DNA of 26,512 nt. Origin: Candidatus Accumulibacter vicinus (GTDB taxonomy: Bacteria > Pseudomonadota > Gammaproteobacteria > Burkholderiales > Rhodocyclaceae). Made by a program: the position numbers and the translations under genes. Shown here piece by piece: positions 15,405 through 22,914 of the stretch. Under the pieces are notes generated by a model. The model was given only the letters and a program-made list of their open reading frames with translations, did no database searches and was not told where the DNA came from. Position 1 is the first letter of the stretch, and every line of letters starts with the position of its first letter. The stretch is taken from NCBI GenBank assembly GCA_002425405.1, contig DIME01000174.1, positions 1 through 26,512 of the forward strand, given 5' to 3'.

Positions 15405-16910
15405 ATGAGACGCACATTCGCCATCCTCGCCCTGCTCGGCGCCGTCAGCATCGGTGCTCCGGCCTGGGCTGAAGACAAACCCGCAGCGGCCACAGAAACT
15501 CCCACGGTGGTTGCCGCACCAGCGGCGACACCGGCGGCGGAACCCGCTGCCACGACCGCCGCCAGCGCTGCACCTGCCGCGGCTACGGCAGCACCGATGC
15601 CGGTCGCCAACAAGGGTGACAACGCCTGGATCATGACCAGCGCCGCGCTGGTCATCCTGATGTCGATCCCTGGCCTGGCGCTGTTCTACGGGGGGCTGGT
15701 GCGCACCAAGAACATGCTTTCGGTACTGATGCAGGTCTTCGTGACCTTTTCGCTGATCAGCGTGCTCTGGGTAATCTACGGCTACTCGGTCGCCTTTACC
15801 GAAGGTGGTGGCTTCTTTGGCGTGCTCGACAAGATCTTCCTCAAGGGAATCACCGTCGACTCGGTCGCCGCCACCTTCAGCAAGGGGGTGGTCGTCTCCG
15901 AACTGGCCTATGTCATATTCCAGGGCGCGTTCGCAGCCATCACCTGCGGGCTGATCGTCGGCGCCTTCGCTGAGCGTGCGAAATTTGCCGCGATCCTGGT
16001 CTTCATGGTGATCTGGTTTACGCTCTCCTACCTACCGATGGCGCACATGGTGTGGTACTGGGCGGGTCCGGACGCCTACCTTGACGCGGCAACTGGCGAG
16101 GCAGCCACCAAGACGGCCGGCTTCCTGTTTCAGAAGGGCGCGCTCGACTTCGCCGGCGGCACCGTGGTGCATATCAACGCTGCCGTCGCCGGGCTGGTCG
16201 GCGCAATCGTCATCGGCAAGCGGATCGGCTACGGCCGCGAATCGATGGCGCCACATAGTCTGACCTTCACGATGATCGGAGCTTCGCTGTTGTGGTTCGG
16301 CTGGTTCGGCTTCAACGCCGGCTCGGCACTCGAAGCGAGCGGTGGCGCAGCTCTGGCAATGGTCAATACCTGGGTCGCCACCGCTTGTGCTGCGATGTCC
16401 TGGATGCTGGCCGAATGGATGATCAAGGGCAAGCCCTCAATGCTTGGCGCAGCTTCCGGAGCGGTGGCCGGACTGGTGGCAATCACCCCGGCGGCAGGTT
16501 TCGTCGGTGTCGTCGGCGCCATTGTCATCGGCTTGCTGGCGGGTGTGGTATGCCTGTGGGGCGTCAATGGGCTGAAGCGGCTGCTTGGTGCAGACGATTC
16601 GCTCGACGTTTTTGGCGTGCATGGTGTCGGCGGCATGCTCGGTGCGATCCTGACTGGAGTCTTCGCTGCTCCTTCGCTTGGCGGCACTGGCGTTTATGAC
16701 TACGTGCTCAACAAGGTCGGCGACTACGACATGACTGCCCAGGTAATCAGCCAATTATGGGGTGTCGGTACGGTGATCGTCTGGTCGGGGGTAGTTTCCC
16801 TGATAGCTTTCAAACTAGTCGATATGGTCATTGGCCTGCGAGTACCGGAAGAAGAAGAGCGCGAAGGTCTCGACATCACCTCGCACGGCGAATCCGCCTA
16901 TCACTACTGA
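15405..16910 (+). CDS. amtB: Ammonium transporter AmtB
   Basis: Inner-membrane ammonium channel of 501 residues. The start at 15405 has a GAGGAG ribosome binding site six bases upstream and gives a signal peptide, MRRTFAILALLGAVSIGAPA then WAED; a more upstream in-frame start would lie within glnK. Residues of about 24-66 are an Ala/Pro/Thr-rich low-complexity linker, longer than in E. coli AmtB. The 11-span core follows. The twin pore histidines are H214 (MAHMVW) and H406 (FGVHGVGG), and the FQGAFAAITCGL segment is present. GlnK should plug the cytoplasmic pore exit. The gene ends before a strong intrinsic terminator at 16941. An ammonium sensor role cannot be excluded, but there is no fused signalling domain. 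Confidence 0.96.
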   Translation: MRRTFAILALLGAVSIGAPAWAEDKPAAATETPTVVAAPAATPAAEPAATTAASAAPAAATAAPMPVANKGDNAWIMTSAALVILMSIPGLALFYGGLVRTKNMLSVLMQVFVTFSLISVLWVIYGYSVAFTEGGGFFGVLDKIFLKGITVDSVAATFSKGVVVSELAYVIFQGAFAAITCGLIVGAFAERAKFAAILVFMVIWFTLSYLPMAHMVWYWAGPDAYLDAATGEAATKTAGFLFQKGALDFAGGTVVHINAAVAGLVGAIVIGKRIGYGRESMAPHSLTFTMIGASLLWFGWFGFNAGSALEASGGAALAMVNTWVATACAAMSWMLAEWMIKGKPSMLGAASGAVAGLVAITPAAGFVGVVGAIVIGLLAGVVCLWGVNGLKRLLGADDSLDVFGVHGVGGMLGAILTGVFAAPSLGGTGVYDYVLNKVGDYDMTAQVISQLWGVGTVIVWSGVVSLIAFKLVDMVIGLRVPEEEEREGLDITSHGESAYHY

Positions 16911-16940
16911 GCCAGTACAAAGTCCAGTCTCTCCTCTGGA

Positions 16941-16965
16941 GGGCGCCAACACGGCGCCCTTTTTT
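16941..16965 (+). terminator. Intrinsic terminator of glnK-amtB
   Basis: GGGCGCC at 16941-16947 and GGCGCCC at 16953-16959 form a perfect seven-base-pair GC stem with a five-base loop (AACAC), followed directly by six T residues. It begins 30 bases after the amtB stop and should end the transcript. Confidence 0.93.
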
Positions 16966-16981
16966 CTGGGACAACGTCGGT

Positions 16982-17017
16982 ACACAGCCCTGCAGCATGA
17001 ATGCTGCAGCCCTGTGT
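16982..17017. repeat. Interrupted 36-base palindrome
   Basis: Two arms, ACACAG-CC-CTGCAGCAT and ATGCTGCAG-CC-CTGTGT, are complementary over 15 pairs, broken only by an internal CC/CC mismatch, with a two-base centre (GA). As RNA it would form a long hairpin followed by a short T run (17018-17020). It may be a backup terminator, a REP-like element, or the edge of the decayed mobile element that follows. Confidence 0.7.
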
Positions 17018-17040
17018 TTTCGGGGCGTGGCGGTGAGTAG

Positions 17041-17643
17041 GAAGAAAAAGGTTTCGCCCATGGGGACGCGGCAATCGCCGAGCCCCTGGTGCACTGCGCG
17101 CCGCGCCGCGCGGACTGGCTCGATCACTGGGGCTTCGAGCCCGGGTTGCTGGAAACCTTCGTCGACCCGCGTCACCATGCCGGCACCTGTTACCGTGCCG
17201 CCGGTTGGCAGTGGCTCGGAGAGACCAGCGGGCGCGGGCTGGCCCATCCTGGCCAGTCGTATAGCAGGCGCACGTGGGCTTGGTACGACGCTTGATCCGC
17301 GGCTTGCTAGCCGATCGCCATCGACGGCTCGCAGAAGCTCGCTGGCGACACCCTCTGGGCGGAGGAACTCCTGCAGCGCACCGTCGGCAAGGAGGCAACC
17401 CGTTATACCCCGTCCTTCGTCTACCTCCTCGAGGCCAGCCTGGTCATCCCGCTGCTCAGCGAGTTCCTCGAACATGCGCTGGGCGATACCGAGGCGCAAA
17501 AGCAGGAGGGCGAACTGCGCGCTTTTAACGAGCCTCTTCACTCTTGTCGATCAGCCGAACAGCCAGCGCACCGAGATCACATTCCATCTCGCAGTTATCC
17601 AGACTCTCCGGGACAATGTTCCGCGGGCAAAGCAACCGATTGA
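17041..17643 (+). pseudogene. Decayed transposase-like gene (DUF4338-like part plus DDE-like part)
   Basis: One reading frame carries two recognisable protein pieces separated by in-frame stops (TGA at 17293, TAG at 17308). The first piece contains LLETFVDPRHHAGTCYRAAG and WLGETSGRG, which resemble the C-terminal part of DUF4338 (DruA-like) proteins. The second, from 17311, reads IAIDGSQKLAGDTLW, then VYLLEASL, PLLSEFLEH and GDTEAQKQEGELRAF. This resembles a DDE transposase around its first catalytic aspartate. Compared with remembered relatives, a few residues are missing before PLLSEF, KQDCE has become KQEGE, and similarity stops near 17530. Both ends of the protein are missing, so this is a non-functional remnant. 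I found no terminal inverted repeats or target duplication. The family is not certain and comes from memory. Confidence 0.6.
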
Positions 17644-17698
17644 TTCCCCGTCCATTGCCTGAGAGGGCAAAGTCACCCTGGCTAAGCGATTGCCTTGA

Positions 17699-17728
17699 TT
17701 GACCTATACCAATCGAACTGGCTATAAT
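17699..17728 (+). promoter_or_regulatory. Sigma-70 promoter of secG
   Basis: TTGACC (17699-17704) and a perfect TATAAT (17723-17728) are separated by 18 bases, giving a strong housekeeping promoter with a predicted start near 17735. It lies 66 bases before the secG ATG and just beyond the pseudogene, so secG does not depend on upstream genes. It may also serve the tRNA and the first nuo genes. Confidence 0.8.
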
Positions 17729-17793
17729 TCATAAGTTTTTTCGGCGTGGTTCAGCTTGTGACAGCGTGGCGCCAAGTCGAACAAGAGGGTGAT

Positions 17794-18165
17794 ATGGACT
17801 ATCTTTTTTCTGTCGTGCTGGTAATGCACATTCTGGCTGCGATTGGCATCATCGGCCTGGTCCTGGTGCAGCACGGCAAAGGTGCGGACATGGGTGCGGC
17901 TTTTGGCAGCGGTGCTTCCGGCAGCCTGTTTGGCGCCACCGGTTCGGCCAACTTCCTGAGTCGCGCTACGGCTATTCTGGCGACCGCATTTTTTGTGACC
18001 AGCCTGTCGCTCGCCTATCTGGCTTCAAGCAAACCAAAAACGACTGGTAGTGTGATGCAGGATGCGGTAAACTCTGCCCCTGTTTCAGCGCAGCCTGCGG
18101 GTAGTGTTGAGCAGGGAACAAGCCCGGCGAATCCCGATTCGAAAGCCAAGGATATTCCCAGGTAA
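17794..18165 (+). CDS. secG: Preprotein translocase subunit SecG
   Basis: Small inner-membrane subunit of the SecYEG channel, 123 residues, which assists SecA-driven protein export. There are two membrane spans, about residues 1-24 (MDYLFSVVLVMHILAAIGII) and about 52-73 (ATAILATAFFVTSLSLAYLA). They are joined by the conserved cytoplasmic loop VLVQHGKGADMGAAFGSG then SLFGATGSANFLSR. The C-terminal tail is polar and Ala/Pro/Ser rich, as in other betaproteobacteria. I chose the ATG at 17794, with AGAGGG upstream, over an in-frame GTG at 17746 that would add 16 unconserved residues. Usually tpiA precedes secG; here a transposase remnant does. tRNA-Leu follows after 65 bases with no terminator visible between them. 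Confidence 0.95.
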   Translation: MDYLFSVVLVMHILAAIGIIGLVLVQHGKGADMGAAFGSGASGSLFGATGSANFLSRATAILATAFFVTSLSLAYLASSKPKTTGSVMQDAVNSAPVSAQPAGSVEQGTSPANPDSKAKDIPR

Positions 18166-18230
18166 TCTGGTTTCAAGGCAGCAGCAAGAGGTGCAGGATT
18201 CCTCGTTAACTCGTTCGCTGCCATGGTCGT

Positions 18231-18315
18231 GCCGACGTGGTGAAATTGGTATACACGCTATCTTGAGGGGGTAGTGACTTCGGTCGTATGAGTTCGAGTC
18301 TCATCGTCGGCACCA
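18231..18315 (+). tRNA. tRNA-Leu (anticodon GAG)
   Basis: The acceptor arms GCCGACG and CGTCGGC pair fully, followed by discriminator A and an encoded CCA. The anticodon stem CTATC/GGTAG encloses the loop TTGAGGG, with anticodon GAG at 18265-18267, which reads CUC and CUU leucine codons. A long variable arm (TGACTTCGGTCGT) marks a class II tRNA, and the T arm ATGAG-TTCGAGT-CTCAT is perfect. Its place after secG matches E. coli leuU, which also has anticodon GAG. Confidence 0.97.
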
Positions 18316-18372
18316 GGAGAAGCCATTCGATTGGGTGGCGTAGTCTGAAATGAAGCACTTGTGGGGCGGATC

Positions 18373-18747
18373 ATGCTGGAAAGTTATTTCCCGGTATTTG
18401 TCTTCATACTGATTGGCATTGCCTTTGGTATTGCGCCCGTCGTGACTGGTCTGGTGGTTGCGCCGCATCGCCCAGACGGCGAAAAGCTCTCTCCTTACGA
18501 GTGTGGCTTCGAGGCTTTTGAGGACGCGCGCATGAAGTTCGATGTGCGCTATTACCTGATCGCCATCATCTTCATCCTGTTTGACCTTGAAGTCGCCTTT
18601 CTCCTGCCCTGGGCGACGATCTTCAAGGAAATCACGCAGACCGATTCGGTTCGGTGGTTCGGTTTCATCGAGATGCTGGTGTTTATTGCCATCCTCGTCG
18701 TGGGTTACATCTACGCCTGGGCCAAGGGTGCTCTGGATTGGGAGTGA
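18373..18747 (+). CDS. nuoA: NADH-quinone oxidoreductase subunit A
   Basis: Membrane subunit of complex I, 124 residues with three spans (about 5-30, 62-85 and 93-115). The first loop carries the conserved LSPYECGFEAFEDARMKFDVRY (positions 40-61), with the cysteine that responds to active/inactive transitions in mitochondrial homologues. The segment FILFDLEVAFLLPWA is a family hallmark. I chose the ATG at 18373 (MLESYFPVFVFIL), with GGGG upstream. A GTG at 18361 is in frame but would add four residues of ribosome-binding-site sequence. It is the first gene of the nuo operon, 57 bases after tRNA-Leu. I see no separate nuo promoter, so transcription may read through from secG. Confidence 0.96.
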   Translation: MLESYFPVFVFILIGIAFGIAPVVTGLVVAPHRPDGEKLSPYECGFEAFEDARMKFDVRYYLIAIIFILFDLEVAFLLPWATIFKEITQTDSVRWFGFIEMLVFIAILVVGYIYAWAKGALDWE

Positions 18748-18750
18748 GTG

Positions 18751-19227
18751 ATGGGCATTGAAGGTATTCTTCAGGAAGGCTTCGTCACCACCACGGCCGA
18801 CAAGCTGATCAATTATGTTCGTACTGGTTCGATCTGGCCGATGAGCTTCGGGCTCGCATGCTGTGCCATCGAGATGATTCATGCTGGTTGCTCGCGCTAT
18901 GATCTGGACCGTTTCGGCATCGTATTCCGCCCCAGCCCGCGCCAGTCCGATGTGATGGTTGTTGCCGGGACGCTGACCAACAAGATGGCGCCGGCCATGC
19001 GTAAGGTTTACGATCAGATGGCCGAGCCGCGCTGGGTGGTTTCGATGGGTTCCTGCGCCAATGGTGGCGGTTACTATCATTATGCGTACTCCGTGGTGCG
19101 CGGTTGCGACCGGATCGTTCCCGTCGACATCTACGTTCCAGGTTGCCCTCCGACTGCCGAGGCGCTGATCTACGGCCTGATTCAGCTACAGAACAAGATT
19201 CGCCGGACTAATACCATCGCCCGCTGA
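18751..19227 (+). CDS. nuoB: NADH-quinone oxidoreductase subunit B
   Basis: Carries iron-sulfur cluster N2, the last electron donor to quinone, at the junction of the peripheral and membrane arms. It has 158 residues. The four cluster ligands are visible: adjacent C37 and C38 (LACCAIEM), C102 (GSCANGGG) and C132 (VPGCPPT). RPSPRQSDVMVVAGTLTNKM and AEPRWVVSMGSCANGGGYYH are nearly invariant family stretches. The ATG at 18751 follows the nuoA TGA by three bases; a GTG at 18748 would add one residue. The protein ends in the betaproteobacterial KIRRTNTIAR. Confidence 0.97.
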   Translation: MGIEGILQEGFVTTTADKLINYVRTGSIWPMSFGLACCAIEMIHAGCSRYDLDRFGIVFRPSPRQSDVMVVAGTLTNKMAPAMRKVYDQMAEPRWVVSMGSCANGGGYYHYAYSVVRGCDRIVPVDIYVPGCPPTAEALIYGLIQLQNKIRRTNTIAR

Positions 19228-19250
19228 AAACAACCAACCGAGAGTGAGCC

Positions 19251-19856
19251 ATGTTCGCCACGCTGGAAGCGCTTAGCCAGAATTTGCAGAAGCATCTCGG
19301 TGATCGAGTCAAATCCCTGAAGGTGGCGCTCGGTGAAGTGACCATCGAGGTCGATGCCGCCGATTACCTGACGGTGATGCAGACTCTTCACGACGAGCCG
19401 GAACTGTGTTTCGAGGAATTGATCGACCTCTGTGGCGTCGATTATTGGTCCTATGGCAACGTGCGGCGAGAAGGCAGACGTTTCGCCGCGGTCAGTCACC
19501 TTTTATCGATCAGCAGGAACTGGCGGCTGCGCGTCCGCTGCTTTGCGCCCGACGACGATTTTCCCTCGCTACCTTCGGTCACGTCGGTCTGGAACAGCGT
19601 CAACTGGTTCGAGCGCGAGGCTTTCGACCTGTTCGGGATCGTTTTCCCAGGGCACGAAGACCTGCGCCGCATCCTCACCGACTATGGCTTCATTGGACAT
19701 CCGTTCCGCAAGGATTTCCCGGTTTCAGGTTATGTCGAGATGCGCTACGACCCGGAACAGCAGCGTGTCATCTATCAGCCGGTGACCATCGAGCCGCGCG
19801 AGATCACGCCGCGGATCGTTCGCGAAGCGACCTACGGGAACGTCGACAATGCCTGA
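19251..19856 (+). CDS. nuoC: NADH-quinone oxidoreductase subunit C
   Basis: 30-kDa type subunit of the peripheral arm, 201 residues, separate from NuoD here, unlike the fused NuoCD of E. coli. The family signature is intact: WFEREAFDLFGIVFPGHEDL then RRILTDYGFIGHPFRKDFP in the second half. It has no redox centre and helps to hold NuoD and NuoB. A GAGAGTGAG ribosome binding site precedes the ATG. The last eight bases overlap the start of nuoD (AATGCCTGA), so the two are probably translationally coupled. Confidence 0.96.
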   Translation: MFATLEALSQNLQKHLGDRVKSLKVALGEVTIEVDAADYLTVMQTLHDEPELCFEELIDLCGVDYWSYGNVRREGRRFAAVSHLLSISRNWRLRVRCFAPDDDFPSLPSVTSVWNSVNWFEREAFDLFGIVFPGHEDLRRILTDYGFIGHPFRKDFPVSGYVEMRYDPEQQRVIYQPVTIEPREITPRIVREATYGNVDNA

Positions 19857-21102
19857 ACTGCGCAACTTCACCCTGAATTTCGGGCCGCAACATCCGGCAG
19901 CGCACGGTGTTCTGCGGATGGTGCTTGAGTTGGACGGTGAGGTGGTCATGCGTGCCGACCCGCACATCGGCCTGCTCCACCGCGCGACCGAAAAGCTGGC
20001 CGAGAACAAGACCTGGATCCAGTCTGTACCCTACATGGATCGCCTCGACTACATGTCGATGATGTGTAACGAGCATGCTTACTGCATGGCGATCGAAAGG
20101 CTCCTGAATGTCGAGGTGCCGATCCGTGCCCAATATATCCGGGTGATGTTCGACGAGATCACCCGGATCCTTAACCACCTGCTCTGGATCGGCTGTCACG
20201 GCCTCGATGTCGGTGCGATGACCATGGTGCTTTATGCCTTCCGGGAACGTGAGGACCTGGTCGATGCCTATGAGGCGGTTTCAGGCGCGCGCATGCATGC
20301 TGCCTACTACCGGCCGGGCGGGGTTTACCGTGACCTGCCTGATCGCATGGCGCAGTATAAGGAGTCGAAGTGGAAGAGTGCCGCCCAGATCAAGCCCTTC
20401 AACGACGTGCGCAGCGGCTCCCTGCTGGATTTTCTTGACGATTTCGTCAGTCGCTTTCCGAAGTTGCTCGACGAGTACGAAACGTTGCTCACCGACAACC
20501 GCATCTGGAAGCAGCGTCTGGTGAATGTCGGCATCGTTTCGCCGGAGCGGGCGCTGCAACGCGGCTTCACCGGGCCGATGTTGCGGGGATCCGGTGTCGC
20601 CTGGGATCTGCGCAAGAAACAGCCTTACGAAGTCTACGACCGGGTCGATTTTGACATTCCGGTAGGCGTTACCGGCGATTCCTACGATCGCTATCTGGTT
20701 CGCATGGAAGAGATGCGCCAGTCCAACCGGATCGTCAAGCAGTGTATCGACTGGTTACGGCAGAACCCGGGCCCGGTGATGTCCGATAATCACAAGGTTG
20801 CGCCGCCGGATCGCGAAGCCATGAAGTCCAACATGGAAGAATTGATCCACCACTTCAAGCTCTGTGCCGAAGGCATGCATGTGCCAGAAGGCGAAGTTTA
20901 TTCGGCGGTCGAGCACCCCAAGGGAGAGTTCGGCATCTACGTGATTTCCGATGGTGCCAACAAGCCCTATCGCTTGAAGATCCGTCCTCCGGGTTATGTG
21001 CACCTGTCGGCAATGGACGAGATGGTGCGCGGTCACATGCTGGCCGACGTGGTGACGATCATTGGTTCCCAGGACGTTGTTTTTGGCGAGATTGACCGTT
21101 GA
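19849..21102 (+). CDS. nuoD: NADH-quinone oxidoreductase subunit D
   Basis: 49-kDa type subunit of 417 residues, related to the large subunit of NiFe hydrogenases, which forms the quinone pocket with NuoB. The N-terminal NFTLNFGPQHPAAHGVLR contains the conserved histidines at the quinone site. Further conserved stretches are DPHIGLLHRATEKL, PYMDRLDYMSMM, the GVAWDLRKKQPYEVYD region and the C-terminal VVTIIGSQDVVFGEIDR. It starts inside the end of nuoC. Its TGA overlaps the nuoE ATG by one base. Length and ends are normal, with nothing unusual. Confidence 0.97.
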   Translation: MPELRNFTLNFGPQHPAAHGVLRMVLELDGEVVMRADPHIGLLHRATEKLAENKTWIQSVPYMDRLDYMSMMCNEHAYCMAIERLLNVEVPIRAQYIRVMFDEITRILNHLLWIGCHGLDVGAMTMVLYAFREREDLVDAYEAVSGARMHAAYYRPGGVYRDLPDRMAQYKESKWKSAAQIKPFNDVRSGSLLDFLDDFVSRFPKLLDEYETLLTDNRIWKQRLVNVGIVSPERALQRGFTGPMLRGSGVAWDLRKKQPYEVYDRVDFDIPVGVTGDSYDRYLVRMEEMRQSNRIVKQCIDWLRQNPGPVMSDNHKVAPPDREAMKSNMEELIHHFKLCAEGMHVPEGEVYSAVEHPKGEFGIYVISDGANKPYRLKIRPPGYVHLSAMDEMVRGHMLADVVTIIGSQDVVFGEIDR

Positions 21103-21575
21103 TGTTGACTTCAGAATCCCTCAAGAGAATCGATCGCGAAATTGCCAAGTACCCGGTTGACCAGAAACAGTCGGCGGTCATGGCGGCACTTGCCATTGCG
21201 CAGGAACAGCAGGGCTGGCTCTCCAGCGAAGCCATCGAGGCAGTGGCCAACTACCTCGGCATGGCACCGGTTGCCGCCTACGAGGTGGCGACCTTCTACA
21301 ACATGTACGATCTCAAGCCGGTTGGCAAGTATAAGGTGTCGGTGTGTACCAATCTGCCATGCATGCTCAGCGGCGGCGTCGATGCCGGCGAATACCTGCA
21401 GAAAAAGCTGGGAATCGGCTATAACGAGACGACTGCCGATGGCTTGGTCACGCTCAAGGAGAGTGAGTGCATGGGGGCCTGTGGCGATGCGCCGGTGATG
21501 ATCGTCAATAACCGTCGCATGTGCAGTTGGATGAATCCCGAGCAAATCGACAAACTGTTGGCGGAGCTCAAGTAA
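21102..21575 (+). CDS. nuoE: NADH-quinone oxidoreductase subunit E
   Basis: 24-kDa type subunit of the NADH dehydrogenase module, 157 residues, with a thioredoxin-like fold holding the [2Fe-2S] cluster N1a. The ligands are C82 and C87 (VCTNLPCML) and C123 and C127 (SECMGACGDAP). The helical N-terminal part includes AIAQEQQGWLS and GMAPVAAYEVATFYNMY, both typical. I chose the ATG at 21102, which shares one base with the nuoD stop; a TTG one codon earlier is possible but less likely. The stop TAA overlaps the nuoF ATG by one base. Confidence 0.96.
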   Translation: MLTSESLKRIDREIAKYPVDQKQSAVMAALAIAQEQQGWLSSEAIEAVANYLGMAPVAAYEVATFYNMYDLKPVGKYKVSVCTNLPCMLSGGVDAGEYLQKKLGIGYNETTADGLVTLKESECMGACGDAPVMIVNNRRMCSWMNPEQIDKLLAELK

Positions 21576-22903
21576 TGGCGATTCTCGGTGCACTTAATCC
21601 GATGCTTAGCGTCGGTCTGGACGGCGACAAGGCTTGGCGCTTGGCGGATTATGTCAAGCGTGGCGGTTACTCGGCGCTCAGGCGAGTTCTTGAACAAAAG
21701 ATGCCCCAGGGCGAGGTCATTAACGAGGTCAAGAAGTCGGTTCTGCGCGGTCGTGGCGGTGCCGGATTTCCAACGGGCCTAAAATGGAGTTTCATGCCAC
21801 GCTCCTTTCCCGGCGACAAGTACGTGGTGTGCAATTCCGACGAAGGCGAACCGGGCACCTTCAAGGATCGCGACATCCTGCGCTACAACCCGCATTCGGT
21901 CATCGAGGGGATGGCCATCGCAGGCTACGCGATGGGTGCTGCGCGGGGTTACAACTACATCCACGGCGAAGTCTGGGAACTCTACGAGCGCTTCGAGGAA
22001 GCCCTCGATGAAGCGCGAGCCGCTGGTTTTATCGGTTCCGACCTGTTGGGCTCGGGTTTCAGTTTCGATCTCTTTGCGCATCACGGCTACGGCGCCTATA
22101 TCTGCGGCGAAGAAACAGCACTGCTTGAATCCATCGAGGGCAAGAAGGGGCAGCCGCGCTTCAAGCCACCTTTCCCCGCGTCATTCGGTCTCTATGGCAA
22201 GCCGACTACGATCAACAACACCGAAACCTTCGCCTCGATCCCATACATCATGAATATGGGCGGTGAGGCCTATCTTGAAGCCGGCAAGCCGAATAACGGC
22301 GGGACCAAGCTGTTCTCGGTTTCGGGTCACGTCAACCGGCCAGGGAACTACGAAATTCCCCTCGGGACGCCATTTGCCACGTTGCTTGAAATGGCTGGCG
22401 GCATGCGGGGTGGCCGAAAATTGAAGGCCTGCATTCCGGGAGGTTCCTCTGCGCCGGTGGTTCCCGCAGCGACGATGATGAACGCCACCATGGATTACGA
22501 TGGCATCAGCAAGGCGGGCTCGATGCTGGGTTCGGGTGCGGTCATCGTCATGGACGAGACGACTTGCATGGTGAAAGCGCTCGAGCGCTTGTCGTTCTTC
22601 TACTACGAAGAATCCTGCGGCCAGTGCACGCCGTGCCGTGAAGGAACCAGTTGGCTTTACAAGGTGGTGCATCGCATCGAGAACGGCCAGGGTCGCCCTG
22701 GCGACCTCGACCTGCTCGAGAGTGTGACCACCAACATCATGGGCCGCACCATTTGCGCGCTTGGCGATGCTGCTTCGATGCCGGTACAAAGCTTCATCAA
22801 GCATTATCGCGACGAGTTCGCGTACCACATCGAACACAAGAAGTGCCTCGTGCCCGTTGATGTGCAGCGTGCCGGCAGTGGTTTCTTCACGGCAACGGTT
22901 TAG
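21575..22903 (+). CDS. nuoF: NADH-quinone oxidoreductase subunit F
   Basis: 51-kDa type subunit, 442 residues, which binds FMN and NADH and holds [4Fe-4S] cluster N3: the electron entry point of complex I. The glycine-rich nucleotide loop GRGGAGFPTG is at 59-68 and the FMN region AYICGEETALLESIEG follows near 175-190. The N3 ligands are C348, C351 and C354 (ESCGQCTPCREG) and C394 (TICALGDA). The ATG at 21575 overlaps the nuoE stop and has GGAG upstream. The frame is open further upstream within nuoE, but that extension is not conserved. The gene is followed by nuoG after 11 bases. Confidence 0.97.
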   Translation: MAILGALNPMLSVGLDGDKAWRLADYVKRGGYSALRRVLEQKMPQGEVINEVKKSVLRGRGGAGFPTGLKWSFMPRSFPGDKYVVCNSDEGEPGTFKDRDILRYNPHSVIEGMAIAGYAMGAARGYNYIHGEVWELYERFEEALDEARAAGFIGSDLLGSGFSFDLFAHHGYGAYICGEETALLESIEGKKGQPRFKPPFPASFGLYGKPTTINNTETFASIPYIMNMGGEAYLEAGKPNNGGTKLFSVSGHVNRPGNYEIPLGTPFATLLEMAGGMRGGRKLKACIPGGSSAPVVPAATMMNATMDYDGISKAGSMLGSGAVIVMDETTCMVKALERLSFFYYEESCGQCTPCREGTSWLYKVVHRIENGQGRPGDLDLLESVTTNIMGRTICALGDAASMPVQSFIKHYRDEFAYHIEHKKCLVPVDVQRAGSGFFTATV

Positions 22904-22914
22904 GGTACGAGACG

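Noticed and set aside
16876..17541. 221-codon minus-strand open frame across the amtB-secG region
   Set aside because: It is antisense to the recognisable transposase-like remnant and covers the terminator hairpin, with no recognisable domain or convincing start.
16757..17662. 301-codon plus-strand open frame running from amtB across the terminator into the pseudogene
   Set aside because: It is out of frame with amtB and with the transposase-like pieces, crosses a strong intrinsic terminator, and its product is low-complexity Ser/Arg/Pro sequence.
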